NCBI GenBank assembly: GCA_022865305.1
Contig: JALHSP010000026.1
Coordinates: 62,001-126,000, forward strand
DNA from: Bacteroidales bacterium
GTDB taxonomy: Bacteria; Bacteroidota; Bacteroidia; Bacteroidales; VadinHA17
Length of the DNA: 64,000 nt
Reading direction: 5' to 3'
Made by a program: the position numbers and the translations under genes. The notes beneath the pieces are model-generated. The model was not told the origin of the DNA, made no database searches, and was given only the letters and a program-made list of their open reading frames with translations. This document shows positions 19,512 to 28,574 of this stretch, piece by piece. The stretch's first letter is position 1. Each line of letters begins with the position of its first letter.

Positions 19512-20732
19512 TCAGAAAGCTGAGAGCAGGAGGTCAAGATCCTTTGAAAGCACCCCGAATTTCTGTCCCAGTGTCTCATTAGTAAGGATCCCGTTATAAA
19601 GATAGACCCCATTGCGTACTCCAGTATCATTCTTCAGCAACTGGGTCATCCCTCCGGCATCTGCCATGGTCTGAAGCAACGGGGCAAAAATATTGCTGAA
19701 AGCAATTGAGGCTGTACGTGCAACACGTGACGGGAGATTCCATGCTGAAAAATGAATTACACCATGTTTTTCATAAACCGGATCTCTCAGTGCCCTGCAT
19801 TCCGTTGTCTCAATACATCCTCCCCTGTCAATGCTAAGGTCTATTATTACCGCGCCCTTTTTCATCATACGTACCATCTCTTCAGTGATATAGTACCATG
19901 GACGGAGGTCTTCAAGCTCTATTGCACCAATTAGGACGTCAGCTGATTTTAATGCTTTTTTCAGTACCTGGGGGTGAAACACCGAAGTCTGGAGCCGTTG
20001 TCCAATAAGGTTTTCAAATCTTTTTAATCTCTGCAGTGATTTATCAAATATCTTAACCTCTGAACCCAGGCCGATAGCTGCTTTTGCGGCATATTCTCCT
20101 GCAGTATTGGCTCCCAAAATGATAACTTCAGTGGGAGTGACGCCGGTAATGCCACCAAGCATCACACCTTTCCCACCATGATGGTTGCTTAGATAATCGG
20201 ACGCTATCAGGATTGATGTTACACCGCTGATTTCGCTCATCGATTCAATAACCGGCATAATCCCGTTGCTATCACGTATTTTCTCAAATGCAATTGCTGT
20301 GACTTTTTTCCTTATAAGCTTGGAGAGAGTTTCTTCGCTAAGCTTCAGAACATTCAGGTACGACATTACAACCTGGTTCCCTTTCAGATAATCTGTCTCC
20401 TTTTCAGTGATTGGTGCAACTTTGATCACAACGTCTGAACTAAATACTCTGGCTGGCGAGTCGGTAATTATTGCTCCGTTTTCGCTGTAATCCTTATCTG
20501 TGTAGTTAGCTCCCAGTCCTGCTCCTTTCTGAACTATAACTTCATTATCACTTTCTACGAGCAGGTTAACCGATTCGGGAGTAAGGGCTACCCTTTTCTC
20601 ATCATCTTTAATATCGCACGGGATTCCGATTGAAATTCTCCTGAACCGGACAGCGGTTTCAAGATATTCTTCTTTTGGCATAAAAGCTCCATTGCCAAAG
20701 TTCACTTTTCCGCTTTTACCTTTGTCGTTCAT
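19512..20732 (-). CDS. ald: Alanine dehydrogenase (AlaDH/PNT family)
   Basis: NAD-dependent interconversion of L-alanine and pyruvate plus ammonia. 406 residues; RRISIGIPCDIKDDEKRVALTPESV is the N-terminal substrate-domain signature and VIILGANTAGEYAAKAAIGLGSEV the Rossmann fold. The protein is longer than the 370-residue enzyme because of about 30 extra N-terminal residues, as in Bacteroidetes homologues. A strong promoter lies directly upstream, so it is probably transcribed separately from tsaE despite the same strand. Confidence 0.88.
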   Translation of the reverse strand: MNDKGKSGKVNFGNGAFMPKEEYLETAVRFRRISIGIPCDIKDDEKRVALTPESVNLLVESDNEVIVQKGAGLGANYTDKDYSENGAIITDSPARVFSSDVVIKVAPITEKETDYLKGNQVVMSYLNVLKLSEETLSKLIRKKVTAIAFEKIRDSNGIMPVIESMSEISGVTSILIASDYLSNHHGGKGVMLGGITGVTPTEVIILGANTAGEYAAKAAIGLGSEVKIFDKSLQRLKRFENLIGQRLQTSVFHPQVLKKALKSADVLIGAIELEDLRPWYYITEEMVRMMKKGAVIIDLSIDRGGCIETTECRALRDPVYEKHGVIHFSAWNLPSRVARTASIAFSNIFAPLLQTMADAGGMTQLLKNDTGVRNGVYLYNGILTNETLGQKFGVLSKDLDLLLSAF

Positions 20733-20754
20733 TTTAGGGAAGAGGTTATTTCTT

Positions 20755-20786
20755 CAAAGGTAAAAAAATTGCGATACAGGAGCAAA
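20755..20786 (-). promoter_or_regulatory. Promoter of ald
   Basis: On the minus strand: -33 TTTG (20786-20783), 20-bp gap, -7 TACCTTTG (20762-20755), an exact TTTG-N20-TAnnTTTG arrangement. The ald ATG at 20732 is about 16 nt downstream of the predicted start site. Confidence 0.75.
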
Positions 20787-20797
20787 ATAAGATTATG

Positions 20798-21211
20798 TTA
20801 AGGTGTTTCGAGGATACGTTGTCCATCTTTTGTCACTGTGATTTTTACAATAATAGTTTCGGCAGGAAGCACTCCTTCAACCAGCTCTGGCCATTCAATA
20901 AAACAATATGATGCACCTGACAGGTATTCTTCTATACCAGAATCAAACACTTCATTACGATTCTTTATCCGGTAAAAATCAATATGATATAAAATATCTC
21001 CATTTGTTGTTCTGTATTCATTCACAAGAGTAAAAGTAGGACTGCTGACCAGATCGACTGCACCCAGTTCCTTGCAGATCGCTTTTATGATTGTAGTTTT
21101 TCCGGAGCCCATTGATCCGTAAAAAGCAAACAGCCTGTTTTTCGCTGTATGTTTTAAAAGCTTCCTGGCGGCAGCAGACAGGTATCTCTTATCTTTTATC
21201 AGTATCTTCAT
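20798..21211 (-). CDS. tsaE: tRNA threonylcarbamoyladenosine biosynthesis ATPase TsaE
   Basis: 137-residue P-loop protein with GSMGSGKTT (about residues 32-40), SSPTFTLVNEY and HIDFYRI blocks of the TsaE (YjeE) family. TsaE works with TsaB and TsaD to make t6A37 in ANN-decoding tRNAs. It starts 15 bp after the porX stop and is likely in the porW-porX-tsaE transcript, a linkage also seen in other Bacteroidetes. Confidence 0.95.
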   Translation of the reverse strand: MKILIKDKRYLSAAARKLLKHTAKNRLFAFYGSMGSGKTTIIKAICKELGAVDLVSSPTFTLVNEYRTTNGDILYHIDFYRIKNRNEVFDSGIEEYLSGASYCFIEWPELVEGVLPAETIIVKITVTKDGQRILETP

Positions 21212-21226
21212 TAAAACAAACGTTAA

Positions 21227-22783
21227 TTATGAAACAGGTTCCAGAACGGCAAATGGCAGCATCATTTCCTGCATTGATATTCCTCCATGCTGGAAAGTGT
21301 TCTTGTAATAACCTGCATAATAATTGTAATTATTCTGGTAGATAAGAAAATCCTTATTCAGGGCAAAAATATATCTCGAGCTGATATTTGTTTTTGGCAG
21401 GAACGCTTTCTCGGGATACTTAACTTCGAATACCTGCCTTGGATCATAGTCCAGATTTCTGCCCATTTTATAACGGAGATTAGATGATGTTTTTCTGTCT
21501 CCGATCACTTTTACGGGATTCTGAACCTTTATTGTCCCGTGATCGGTGCTGAAAATAATCCGCACCTGGTGGGCGGAAAGAATTTTCAGCAATTCAAACA
21601 GGGATGAATGGATAAACCACGAACGGATAAGACTTCTGTAGGCGGGTTCATCATCAGCAATATCTCTTATCACGCCGATATCGGTACGTGCATGTGAAAG
21701 AATATCGACAAAGTTAAAAACCAGAATGTTGATGTCGTTTTCAAGCATTTGCCTGATTTTTTCATTTACTTTTTTCCCTTCTGCAGTACTGCTGACTTTG
21801 CTGTACGACCATCGGTATTCCAGGCTGTTACGTTTAAGAAGGCTTCTGAAAAGTTCTTCTTCAAAATTATTTTTGCCTTCGTCTTCATCATCGTTTATCC
21901 AGAACTGAGGCATGGAGTTGGCAATCTGTGAAGGCATCAGTCCGGAAAAAATTGAATTCCGGCTAAACTGTGTTGCAGTAGGAAGAATACTGAAATAAAT
22001 GTCCTCTTCAATAATCCGGTATAAACCGGCAAGTTCAGCAGAAATGATTTTCCACTGATCGAACCTCATGTTATCAATCAAAATAAAAAAAAGCGGCCTG
22101 TTTTTATTGATAAGAGGGAAGATTTTTTTTGAAAAAAGGGAAGGGGAAAGAAGCGGGTTGTCAGGATTCATGGGATTGAGCCACGAAAGATAACTATTCA
22201 TTACAAATCTTGTAAATGAATTGTTAGCTTCATTTTCCTGCATTTTCAGTATTTCAGTCATCCCCTGATCGGTTGACTTTTCAAGTTCGGATTCCCAGAA
22301 GGTTATCTTCCTGTACAGTTCTGTCCAGTCGCTGAATGTGCGGGCGGCTGTAATCATATTACCGATACGACTGAATTCCTGTCTGTAATCGGTTGTGGTT
22401 TTTTCTGTAACAAGCCGGCGCTGATCAAGGATTTTTTTGATCGCAAGAAGTATCTGTTTGGGCTTTACGGGTTTGATCAGGTAATCAGCTATCTCTGATC
22501 CTATAGCTGCCTCCATAATATCTTCCTCTTCGCTCTTTGTAATCATCACAACCGGAATATCTGTCCGGATCTCCCGGATGAGCCTCAGGGTTTCAATTCC
22601 GCTCAGTCCCGGCATGTGTTCATCAAGAAATATCAGATCATAAGAATTATTTCTGACAAGATCAACAGTATCATTACCATTTGAGCAGATATCAATCGTA
22701 TATCCCTTCTCTTCAAGGAAATAAATGTGAGGTTTAAGAGCTTCAATTTCATCATCAGTCCAGAGTATCCTTATTTTTCTCAT
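21227..22783 (-). CDS. porX: PorX: response regulator with PglZ domain, type IX secretion regulator
   Basis: 519 residues from ATG 22783 (MRKIRILWTDDE). Residues ~1-120 form a receiver domain with acidic pocket DDE, phospho-acceptor Asp54 in FLDEHMP and Lys in MITKSEE. The rest is a PglZ/alkaline-phosphatase-superfamily domain (LIDNMRFDQWK and STDHGTIKV metal-binding blocks). This architecture defines PorX, which partners with the sensor PorY and controls T9SS genes in Porphyromonas. No DNA-binding domain is present. PorY and SigP are not in the window. porW lies just upstream on the same strand. Confidence 0.93.
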   Translation of the reverse strand: MRKIRILWTDDEIEALKPHIYFLEEKGYTIDICSNGNDTVDLVRNNSYDLIFLDEHMPGLSGIETLRLIREIRTDIPVVMITKSEEEDIMEAAIGSEIADYLIKPVKPKQILLAIKKILDQRRLVTEKTTTDYRQEFSRIGNMITAARTFSDWTELYRKITFWESELEKSTDQGMTEILKMQENEANNSFTRFVMNSYLSWLNPMNPDNPLLSPSLFSKKIFPLINKNRPLFFILIDNMRFDQWKIISAELAGLYRIIEEDIYFSILPTATQFSRNSIFSGLMPSQIANSMPQFWINDDEDEGKNNFEEELFRSLLKRNSLEYRWSYSKVSSTAEGKKVNEKIRQMLENDINILVFNFVDILSHARTDIGVIRDIADDEPAYRSLIRSWFIHSSLFELLKILSAHQVRIIFSTDHGTIKVQNPVKVIGDRKTSSNLRYKMGRNLDYDPRQVFEVKYPEKAFLPKTNISSRYIFALNKDFLIYQNNYNYYAGYYKNTFQHGGISMQEMMLPFAVLEPVS

Positions 22784-22827
22784 TATCATCAGGCTATTCC
22801 ACAGCAAAAATAATACTATATCGCTGT

Positions 22828-25497
22828 TTATTGATTTTTCTTTTCATGAAGATAATTCTCGATGAAGAAGAGATGGTATCGTTCAGGATTTTTGTCGCTA
22901 TTCAGAACCTTAAGATTTTCGGGGCTTATCAGGAACTTCATCATTTTTGCACCGGAGGGATTTCTGACCACATCTCCGGTTCTGAAAGAATTATAATATT
23001 CCAGTGCCTGTGGGTAGTCAGGGAAGCCTGAAACAGTTATTATTATGTACTTGTTGTCAGTCAGCGATCCTTCTGTCCGGTAGTTTTTGTTTGTATAGTT
23101 ATCAATATTGTAACTGATTACATCGAAGGTAGCCTGATTTATATTAAATGCAGGATCAGTGATTATCAGTGTAAAAATATGTAATGCAGTCGAATCAGCA
23201 ACATATAGTTCAGCAGCGATTTCCTTGTCTTCCTCTATCTTTAACTCAGGAATTTTCTGATTAAGGAATGCAATAATTTCTGCAGCTTTTTTACTTTCTT
23301 CAGTTTCAGGCCACAATTTGATAAGGTTGTTCAGTTCATCCTTAAAACTCTTTTCATCCTTTATCCTGGCAATGGAATAAGCACGCAGAAGCATAAATTT
23401 TGGAGTAAGGAGATCATGATTGTATTTTTTTATTGCATCATCACAAAGCGAAACAGCTGTGATGAAATTTTCATTTATAAATGCTTTGTATGCATCCTGA
23501 TAAAGTTGTTCAGCCATTTTTAAATCTGCCATTTTTTTCTCATAATAATCGGGATCAGATAAAATTCTGGCAAATTCGGTAGAGGGATATTTTTCAAGCA
23601 ACCGCTGCCTGTAAGCTTCAGATTTAGAGCCATTAGCTTGTTTGTTGACATTATAAAGGTTATATAAAGCCTCAGGTATGAGTTCACTTGAAGGGTAACG
23701 GTTAAGAAGACTTTCAAATGACTCGGCTGTCCTTACAACATCAGCCATCTTTTCAGAATAGACAGTACCTGCATTAAGGTATGCCTGGGCAATTCTGTTG
23801 TTTGATACAGCGAGTAATGAGTCATTTAAAGGAAGATCCCTGAGATAAAATTCAGGGTTTTTATAATCTAATAATGCATTCGAAGTGTCAATGCCATTCT
23901 GTGCAGTTTCCTCAGCGTCGGCTGCATTTTGTGATGTGCTTACCCTGGTTTTATTTGACCTTCTCCAGTTATCTTCAAGTTTTCTTTCGCCCCACCGTCG
24001 CCTGAACTCCGTTCGTCCGAAAGCAAGAGCTGTCTGGTTATAGAAATACCATTTTCCTTCCTGTTCAATATTTCCCCGGAAACGCCTTTCATTCTCATAG
24101 TACTGCCCCAGATTATACCTGTCGGAATATTCTGAAGGTTTACCTTCACTTTCTGCTTTAGAAATATTACTGATTATGGAAGAAATAAGTGCATCTCTTT
24201 GAGGTTTAGTCATAAGAGCCACTTTTTGAAGACTGTCTTCATTCTGGATTATTGTCAATTGAGAGACCAGTGCATTAAGATCCTGTGATTTTAATTTTAA
24301 TGCCTGGTAGTCAGGATGTTTCTGCTCGAGGAAATATACTGTGCTGTCATAGTACTTTCCGGCTTTCATGAAATCTGGTTTTTCATAATAATAGTCAGCC
24401 AGGGCGAGATATGATCTGCCTTTCTGATTTTGATTCAGGGATGGTGCTGAAGCGGATTTTCTGAAAAATTCAAGTGCTTCCGTTTCATTTCCTTCTTTCA
24501 TCGATAAACTACCCAGTGCAAAATAGATTTGATCAAGAAAGTCCTTATTCTTCGAGTCTTTAAGCATTTTCTCCATTTCTCTCCTTATCTCTGCCGGCTT
24601 CCCGGAGTTAATATCAAAAACTCCTGCAATATTTATCCTTGCATTAAACTCTACGTCGTAGGGAGGATTCATTTTAACTACTTTGCGGTAAAGAGATATT
24701 GTCTTTGCAGAATTACCTGTATGCTCGTTAAGCTGTGCGAGAAGGTATGTAAGCCGGTATTTTGTTCTTTTACCTGCAATAAAATCAATTGCCTTGCCAA
24801 GCGGCTCTATTCCTTCAGAATATTTTTTTTGTTTGATGAACAGATCTGCAAGGGTTGTATAGTACATTGCTTTTAATGACCTGGATGACTCTTTGCTGAT
24901 ATCCAGCTCATTTAATATGCGAAATGCTTCGTTATATTTCCCGGTTTCGTTATAAATTCTTGAAAGCCAGACTGAGGCTTCTGTTCTGATATCGGGATCG
25001 TTTGCTTCTGAAATACAATAATCAAAAACAGCTGAGGCTTCATTATATTCATGTTTAAAGAAGCGTGATTTGCCTATCAGGAGATAACTGTCATCGATCC
25101 ACTCGTTATACTCCTTGCGGTCAAGTAATTCCCTCTCTTTATCTGCAGATTTTCCCCTGCTTTTTATTTCAGGTTTTGCGGTTATTGATTTTAATGAAAT
25201 GACTTTTGAAGCTTTCTGTAGAGCCTTCTCCATGTCGGAGGAACAAAGTGAAGGTGTTGAAGGATCACTATATTCAAAAACTTTCAGCAATTCGGCATAG
25301 TCATCTCTATAACCAGTTATCAACTTTACCTGTCCGGCCTTAAAACTCTCATAACCATTAAAATAGATGTTGTATCTGGAGGTCATACCATGATAGAACC
25401 TGGTGGTGCTCGTGTTTTTTTCCACCGAGCAATTAGCAAGGATTAAAGAAAATCCTGTGAGTAACAGGTACTTATATGATGGTTTGAGTGAAGCCAA
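22828..25497 (-). CDS. porW: PorW/SprE: TPR lipoprotein of the type IX secretion/gliding machinery
   Basis: 889 residues. The N-terminus ends in ILANC (Cys23 as lipobox) followed by SVEKNTSTTRFYHGMTSRYNIYFNG, the marker block of SprE/PorW. The body is a series of TPR-like helical pairs, and the tail ends in a small alpha/beta domain (IITVSGFPDYPQALEYYNSF). PorW is an outer-membrane periplasmic lipoprotein needed for T9SS function. Its gene is followed by porX after 44 bp. The 5' region carries a -7 box and an inverted repeat. Confidence 0.92.
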   Translation of the reverse strand: MASLKPSYKYLLLTGFSLILANCSVEKNTSTTRFYHGMTSRYNIYFNGYESFKAGQVKLITGYRDDYAELLKVFEYSDPSTPSLCSSDMEKALQKASKVISLKSITAKPEIKSRGKSADKERELLDRKEYNEWIDDSYLLIGKSRFFKHEYNEASAVFDYCISEANDPDIRTEASVWLSRIYNETGKYNEAFRILNELDISKESSRSLKAMYYTTLADLFIKQKKYSEGIEPLGKAIDFIAGKRTKYRLTYLLAQLNEHTGNSAKTISLYRKVVKMNPPYDVEFNARINIAGVFDINSGKPAEIRREMEKMLKDSKNKDFLDQIYFALGSLSMKEGNETEALEFFRKSASAPSLNQNQKGRSYLALADYYYEKPDFMKAGKYYDSTVYFLEQKHPDYQALKLKSQDLNALVSQLTIIQNEDSLQKVALMTKPQRDALISSIISNISKAESEGKPSEYSDRYNLGQYYENERRFRGNIEQEGKWYFYNQTALAFGRTEFRRRWGERKLEDNWRRSNKTRVSTSQNAADAEETAQNGIDTSNALLDYKNPEFYLRDLPLNDSLLAVSNNRIAQAYLNAGTVYSEKMADVVRTAESFESLLNRYPSSELIPEALYNLYNVNKQANGSKSEAYRQRLLEKYPSTEFARILSDPDYYEKKMADLKMAEQLYQDAYKAFINENFITAVSLCDDAIKKYNHDLLTPKFMLLRAYSIARIKDEKSFKDELNNLIKLWPETEESKKAAEIIAFLNQKIPELKIEEDKEIAAELYVADSTALHIFTLIITDPAFNINQATFDVISYNIDNYTNKNYRTEGSLTDNKYIIITVSGFPDYPQALEYYNSFRTGDVVRNPSGAKMMKFLISPENLKVLNSDKNPERYHLFFIENYLHEKKNQ

Positions 25498-25509
25498 AAG
25501 CCGACCTTT

Positions 25510-25543
25510 ATACTATAAACTAACTAACTATAAGTTATAGTAT
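25510..25543. promoter_or_regulatory. Inverted repeat in the porW leader
   Basis: Arms ATACTATAA (25510-25518) and TTATAGTAT (25535-25543) are perfect complements, with a second nested palindrome CTATAA-G-TTATAG (25528-25540). It lies between the -7 box and the porW ATG, so it could be an operator or a 5'-UTR structure. Confidence 0.5.
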
Positions 25544-25545
25544 TT

Positions 25546-25553
25546 CAAAGGTA
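25546..25553 (-). promoter_or_regulatory. -7 box for porW
   Basis: Minus-strand TACCTTTG matches TAnnTTTG. It lies in the 81-bp gap after the nifU-like gene, 49 bp before the porW ATG. No clear -33 TTTG at 19-21 bp. Confidence 0.55.
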
Positions 25554-25578
25554 ATTAAAATTAAATTGCTGCGCTTTA

Positions 25579-25827
25579 TCAGGCTGAAATAACTCTTTTT
25601 ATTTCAGGCACTTCTTTAATAATTGCCTGCTCTACTCCCGCTTTCAGGGTTTGCATGCTATAGGGGCAACCATGACAAGCTCCGGTCAGCTTGACTTTAA
25701 CTGAAAAATCATCAGTTACTTCCAGGAGTTCTATGTCTCCACCATCTGATTGAAGATAAGGTCTGATTCTTTCTAATGCTTTGATAACGCGGTCTTTAAT
25801 ACTTTTAATTTCTGCCATATCGGTCAA
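25579..25827 (-). CDS. NifU C-terminal-domain protein (Fe-S scaffold, NfuA-like)
   Basis: Only the 82-residue NifU/Nfu domain. The Fe-S ligating pair is visible as TGACHGCPYS (Cys51 and Cys54), with RPYLQSDGGDIEL before it. Such proteins carry a [4Fe-4S] cluster on a dimer interface and pass it to apoproteins. It starts 4 bp after mrp, another Fe-S carrier gene, which makes a two-gene Fe-S assembly unit. An ATG at codon 4 is an alternative start. Confidence 0.9.
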   Translation of the reverse strand: MTDMAEIKSIKDRVIKALERIRPYLQSDGGDIELLEVTDDFSVKVKLTGACHGCPYSMQTLKAGVEQAIIKEVPEIKRVISA

Positions 25828-25831
25828 TTTA

Positions 25832-26935
25832 TTATTTGTTTAATTGGACTTTTTCAGTCGGTTTCAAATCAATGTTTCTTTTATTGGTTTTTTTTATCAC
25901 CTCACCAGCCAGTGTCATAAATGCCATCCCTGCAGGTGAATCATCAATGGCTACCGGAAGTCCTTTGTCACCGCTTTCACAAATACTCTGAACAAGTGGT
26001 ATCTGTCCAAGCAGCGGGACTCCCATTTTTTCAGCCAGGATTCTGCAACCCTCTTTCCCAAAGATATAATATCTGTTTTGAGGCAGCTCGGCTGGGGTAA
26101 ACCATGACATATTTTCAACGAGACCAAGAACCGGTACATTTATTTTATCGCTCCTGAACATAGAGATACTCTTAATGGCATCTGCAAGGGCTACTTCCTG
26201 TGGGGTACTTACAATAATTGCTCCGGTTACGGCCACTTCCTGAACGAGTGTTAAATGTATATCACTGGTACCAGGAGGAAGATCAACCAGCAGGAAATCA
26301 AGATGCCCCCAATCGCCCTGTGCCAGAAGCTGCTTAAGAAAATTTGAAGCCATTGGGCCTCTCCATACGACAGCATCTGCAGGATCAACAAAAAAACCGG
26401 TAGAAAGGACTTTTACACCATATTTTTTCAGGGGAATTATATGATCGGTGTTATTTTCCCTCTTTACCTCCGGCCGGTAATTTTCAGCATCAAACATTAT
26501 CGGAACCGAAGGTCCGAATACATCCGCATCTAAAAGTCCGACATTATAATTCATCCGTGCCAGAGCAATTGCCAGATTTACCGCGACAGTGGTTTTCCCG
26601 ACGCCGCCTTTCCCGGAGGAAACAGCAATAATATTTGTGACTCCCGGCAACAGATCATCAGGTTTTTCCTGCCTCTTGCCAGCCATTAATTTTGGACGTA
26701 TCTCTATTGAAGAAACAACTGCATCAGGACCAAGAACATCCTTTAGAGTCCTTACAATGGTGCTTTTAATAGATGAAATAAAAGGATCGTTCGATTTCTC
26801 AGGTACTATTATAAGAGAAATCCCATTTTCTCCCGATTCGATTTCAGAAACCATTCCAAGAGTAACGATATCCTTACCTTTTTCTGGATGGATGACTTTT
26901 GAGAGGGCTGCCAGTATTTGATCATTAGTGAACAT
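25832..26935 (-). CDS. mrp: Mrp/NBP35-family Fe-S carrier P-loop ATPase
   Basis: 367 residues: N-terminal MIP18/DUF59 domain (about 1-90) fused to a deviant-Walker ATPase with SSGKGGVGKTT (106-116), LLVDLPPGTSD and VVWRGPMASNFLKQLL. The family loads [4Fe-4S] clusters onto targets. The CPxCG pair used for cluster binding in enterobacterial ApbC is not seen; the equivalent stretch reads VENMSWFTPAELPQNRYYIFG, as I recall from other Bacteroidetes, so cluster binding may rely on the adjacent NifU protein (inference). Confidence 0.93.
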   Translation of the reverse strand: MFTNDQILAALSKVIHPEKGKDIVTLGMVSEIESGENGISLIIVPEKSNDPFISSIKSTIVRTLKDVLGPDAVVSSIEIRPKLMAGKRQEKPDDLLPGVTNIIAVSSGKGGVGKTTVAVNLAIALARMNYNVGLLDADVFGPSVPIMFDAENYRPEVKRENNTDHIIPLKKYGVKVLSTGFFVDPADAVVWRGPMASNFLKQLLAQGDWGHLDFLLVDLPPGTSDIHLTLVQEVAVTGAIIVSTPQEVALADAIKSISMFRSDKINVPVLGLVENMSWFTPAELPQNRYYIFGKEGCRILAEKMGVPLLGQIPLVQSICESGDKGLPVAIDDSPAGMAFMTLAGEVIKKTNKRNIDLKPTEKVQLNK

Positions 26936-27047
26936 AGCAGATTATAATATATCAGTTGCACCTTCAGGGTATGAGGCTGTTATTTTTATTTAATTTAATT
27001 ATAAACAAGCTGCAATTTTACCACTTTTATTTGTGATCGCAAAATAT

Positions 27048-27404
27048 TCATTTAAGTTCTGTAGCCGGATCCCAGAATTTTTCACTGAAATTTACAATCT
27101 GGTCATTTTCAACAATTATGCCCTCATTTTCGAGAAGCTGCTGCATTGTCTTAGTATTTCCGAAATGATGTTTTCCTGTCAGGAAACCATTGCGGTTTAC
27201 GACTCTGTGTGCCGGAATAAAAATGGAGCTGGTATGGCTGGCATTCATTGCCCAGCCTACCATCCTCGCAGACCGTCCAGTTCCAAGATACCTTGCAATG
27301 GCTCCATAAGAGGTAACCCGGCCATAGGGTATAAGTTTTGTTACTTCATATACCCTTGTGAAGAAATCTTTATTATCGGTTTTTCTGTGATGTGGCATCT
27401 TCAA
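27048..27404 (-). CDS. MGMT-like alkyltransferase-like protein (ATL)
   Basis: 118-residue DNA-binding domain of the O6-alkylguanine-DNA alkyltransferase family. The helix-turn-helix and arginine-finger region (IPYGRVTSYGAIARYLG, ARMVGWAMNAS) are kept, but the active-site PCHR is PAHR, so the alkyl-accepting cysteine is missing. Such ATL proteins bind alkylated DNA and flag it for nucleotide excision repair without direct reversal. The 5' end overlaps trmB by 32 bp, or 26 bp if the second Met is used. Confidence 0.88.
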   Translation of the reverse strand: MKMPHHRKTDNKDFFTRVYEVTKLIPYGRVTSYGAIARYLGTGRSARMVGWAMNASHTSSIFIPAHRVVNRNGFLTGKHHFGNTKTMQQLLENEGIIVENDQIVNFSEKFWDPATELK

Positions 27405-28083
27405 TCAACTTGTTTTTATCCAGTCTGAACGAAATATAGCTGATCCTGGAACCCTCTTTAAGAAAAATATTTTCATAATGGGTTTTTACGGAAAGTATTT
27501 CAACTGGAAGTTTTTCAGAATAAAGATTATCCGTAGCAAAAATAATTTCAAGTTTGTTATAGCCGGCCAATGTAAATGTATAATTATAGAGCTCGGTGTT
27601 ATCTGTTTTAAGATGAATTATACCATTGTTTTTAAGTAAATTGCGATAAAGATTAAGAAACCAGGGACTTGTAAGTCTTTTATTTGAATTTCGTCTTCCC
27701 GGATGGGGATCCGGGAAAGTAATCCAGATCTCATCAACTTCATCTTCAGCGAAGAATGAACTGATAAATTCTATACGTGTGCGAAGAAAAACAACATTGG
27801 ACAGCTCTTTTTCATGAGCGGTCTTTGCACCCCGCCACATACGTGCTCCTTTTATATCAATGCCTATATAATTATTCTCAGGAAATCTTTCTGAAAGGGT
27901 GACAGTATATTCTCCTTTACCACAGGCAAGTTCAAGAATCAAAGGATTTTCGTTCCGGAAGATATCAGTTTTCCATTTCCCCTTTACAGGATGATCATTC
28001 CCAAACCGGTTTACGGTATCCGGCTGGATGACATTATTGAATGTCTCCAATTCTGCCCATCTGGCCAGTTTATGCTTACCCAC
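27373..28083 (-). CDS. trmB: tRNA (guanine-N7-)-methyltransferase
   Basis: SAM-dependent class I methyltransferase making m7G46 in the tRNA variable loop. 236 residues with LELACGKGEYTVTLSERFPENNYIGIDIKGARMWRG (SAM site; Gly-rich loop) split by normal spacing, and the TrmB signature ITFPDPHPGRRNSNKRLTSP. The C-terminal end overlaps the ATL gene. It follows gldH by 5 bp. Confidence 0.95.
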   Translation of the reverse strand: MGKHKLARWAELETFNNVIQPDTVNRFGNDHPVKGKWKTDIFRNENPLILELACGKGEYTVTLSERFPENNYIGIDIKGARMWRGAKTAHEKELSNVVFLRTRIEFISSFFAEDEVDEIWITFPDPHPGRRNSNKRLTSPWFLNLYRNLLKNNGIIHLKTDNTELYNYTFTLAGYNKLEIIFATDNLYSEKLPVEILSVKTHYENIFLKEGSRISYISFRLDKNKLIEDATSQKNR

Positions 28084-28088
28084 GTTTA

Positions 28089-28574
28089 TTATTTACCTGC
28101 TGACTTTTCTAATCTTATTCCGAAGTCATAGACACCCTTGAGATCTCCTATCCGCATGCCGTGCTGGATCTTAAACAGATATGTGCCTTTAAGAGGAAAA
28201 AATACATTTGATTTATAGGGGAGATTAAGCTCATGGATATCACCGAATCCTTTTCCATACCAGTTCCCCTTTTCATCTGCAATATCATACTGAAGGGTAT
28301 CTGAAATGCTTTTTCCGTCAGGAGACGAGATTGTGACAAAAATATAGATATTCCGGAAGGGGTATTCAGATCCGGTTCGTATTGTAAAGAAAACATTTGT
28401 ATTGTAGATGGTATCAGTCACCGGTACCTGGAAAGACGGATTATCTGATAATCTCCATATTTTACCAGGCATGACCATTGTTTCAGAAAATAGAATGTCA
28501 CTGTTGCAGGAGAACTGCAGCAACAAGGATGTCAGAATAACAACATTTAAAGGTTTATTTATTCCTTTTATCAT
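28089..28574 (-). CDS. gldH: Gliding motility lipoprotein GldH
   Basis: From ATG 28574 the product is 161 residues and begins with a lipoprotein signal ending LLLQFSC (Cys23) NSD. The body has the GldH blocks YNTNVFFTIRTGSEYPFRNIYIFV and SDTLQYDIADEKGNWYGKGFGDIHE. The frame is open for 50 more codons upstream but these overlap ricT and lack a signal, so I chose the internal start. GldH is required for gliding in Flavobacterium; non-gliding Bacteroidales keep it, so its role here is uncertain. Overlaps ricT by about 20 bp. Confidence 0.9.
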   Translation of the reverse strand: MIKGINKPLNVVILTSLLLQFSCNSDILFSETMVMPGKIWRLSDNPSFQVPVTDTIYNTNVFFTIRTGSEYPFRNIYIFVTISSPDGKSISDTLQYDIADEKGNWYGKGFGDIHELNLPYKSNVFFPLKGTYLFKIQHGMRIGDLKGVYDFGIRLEKSAGK

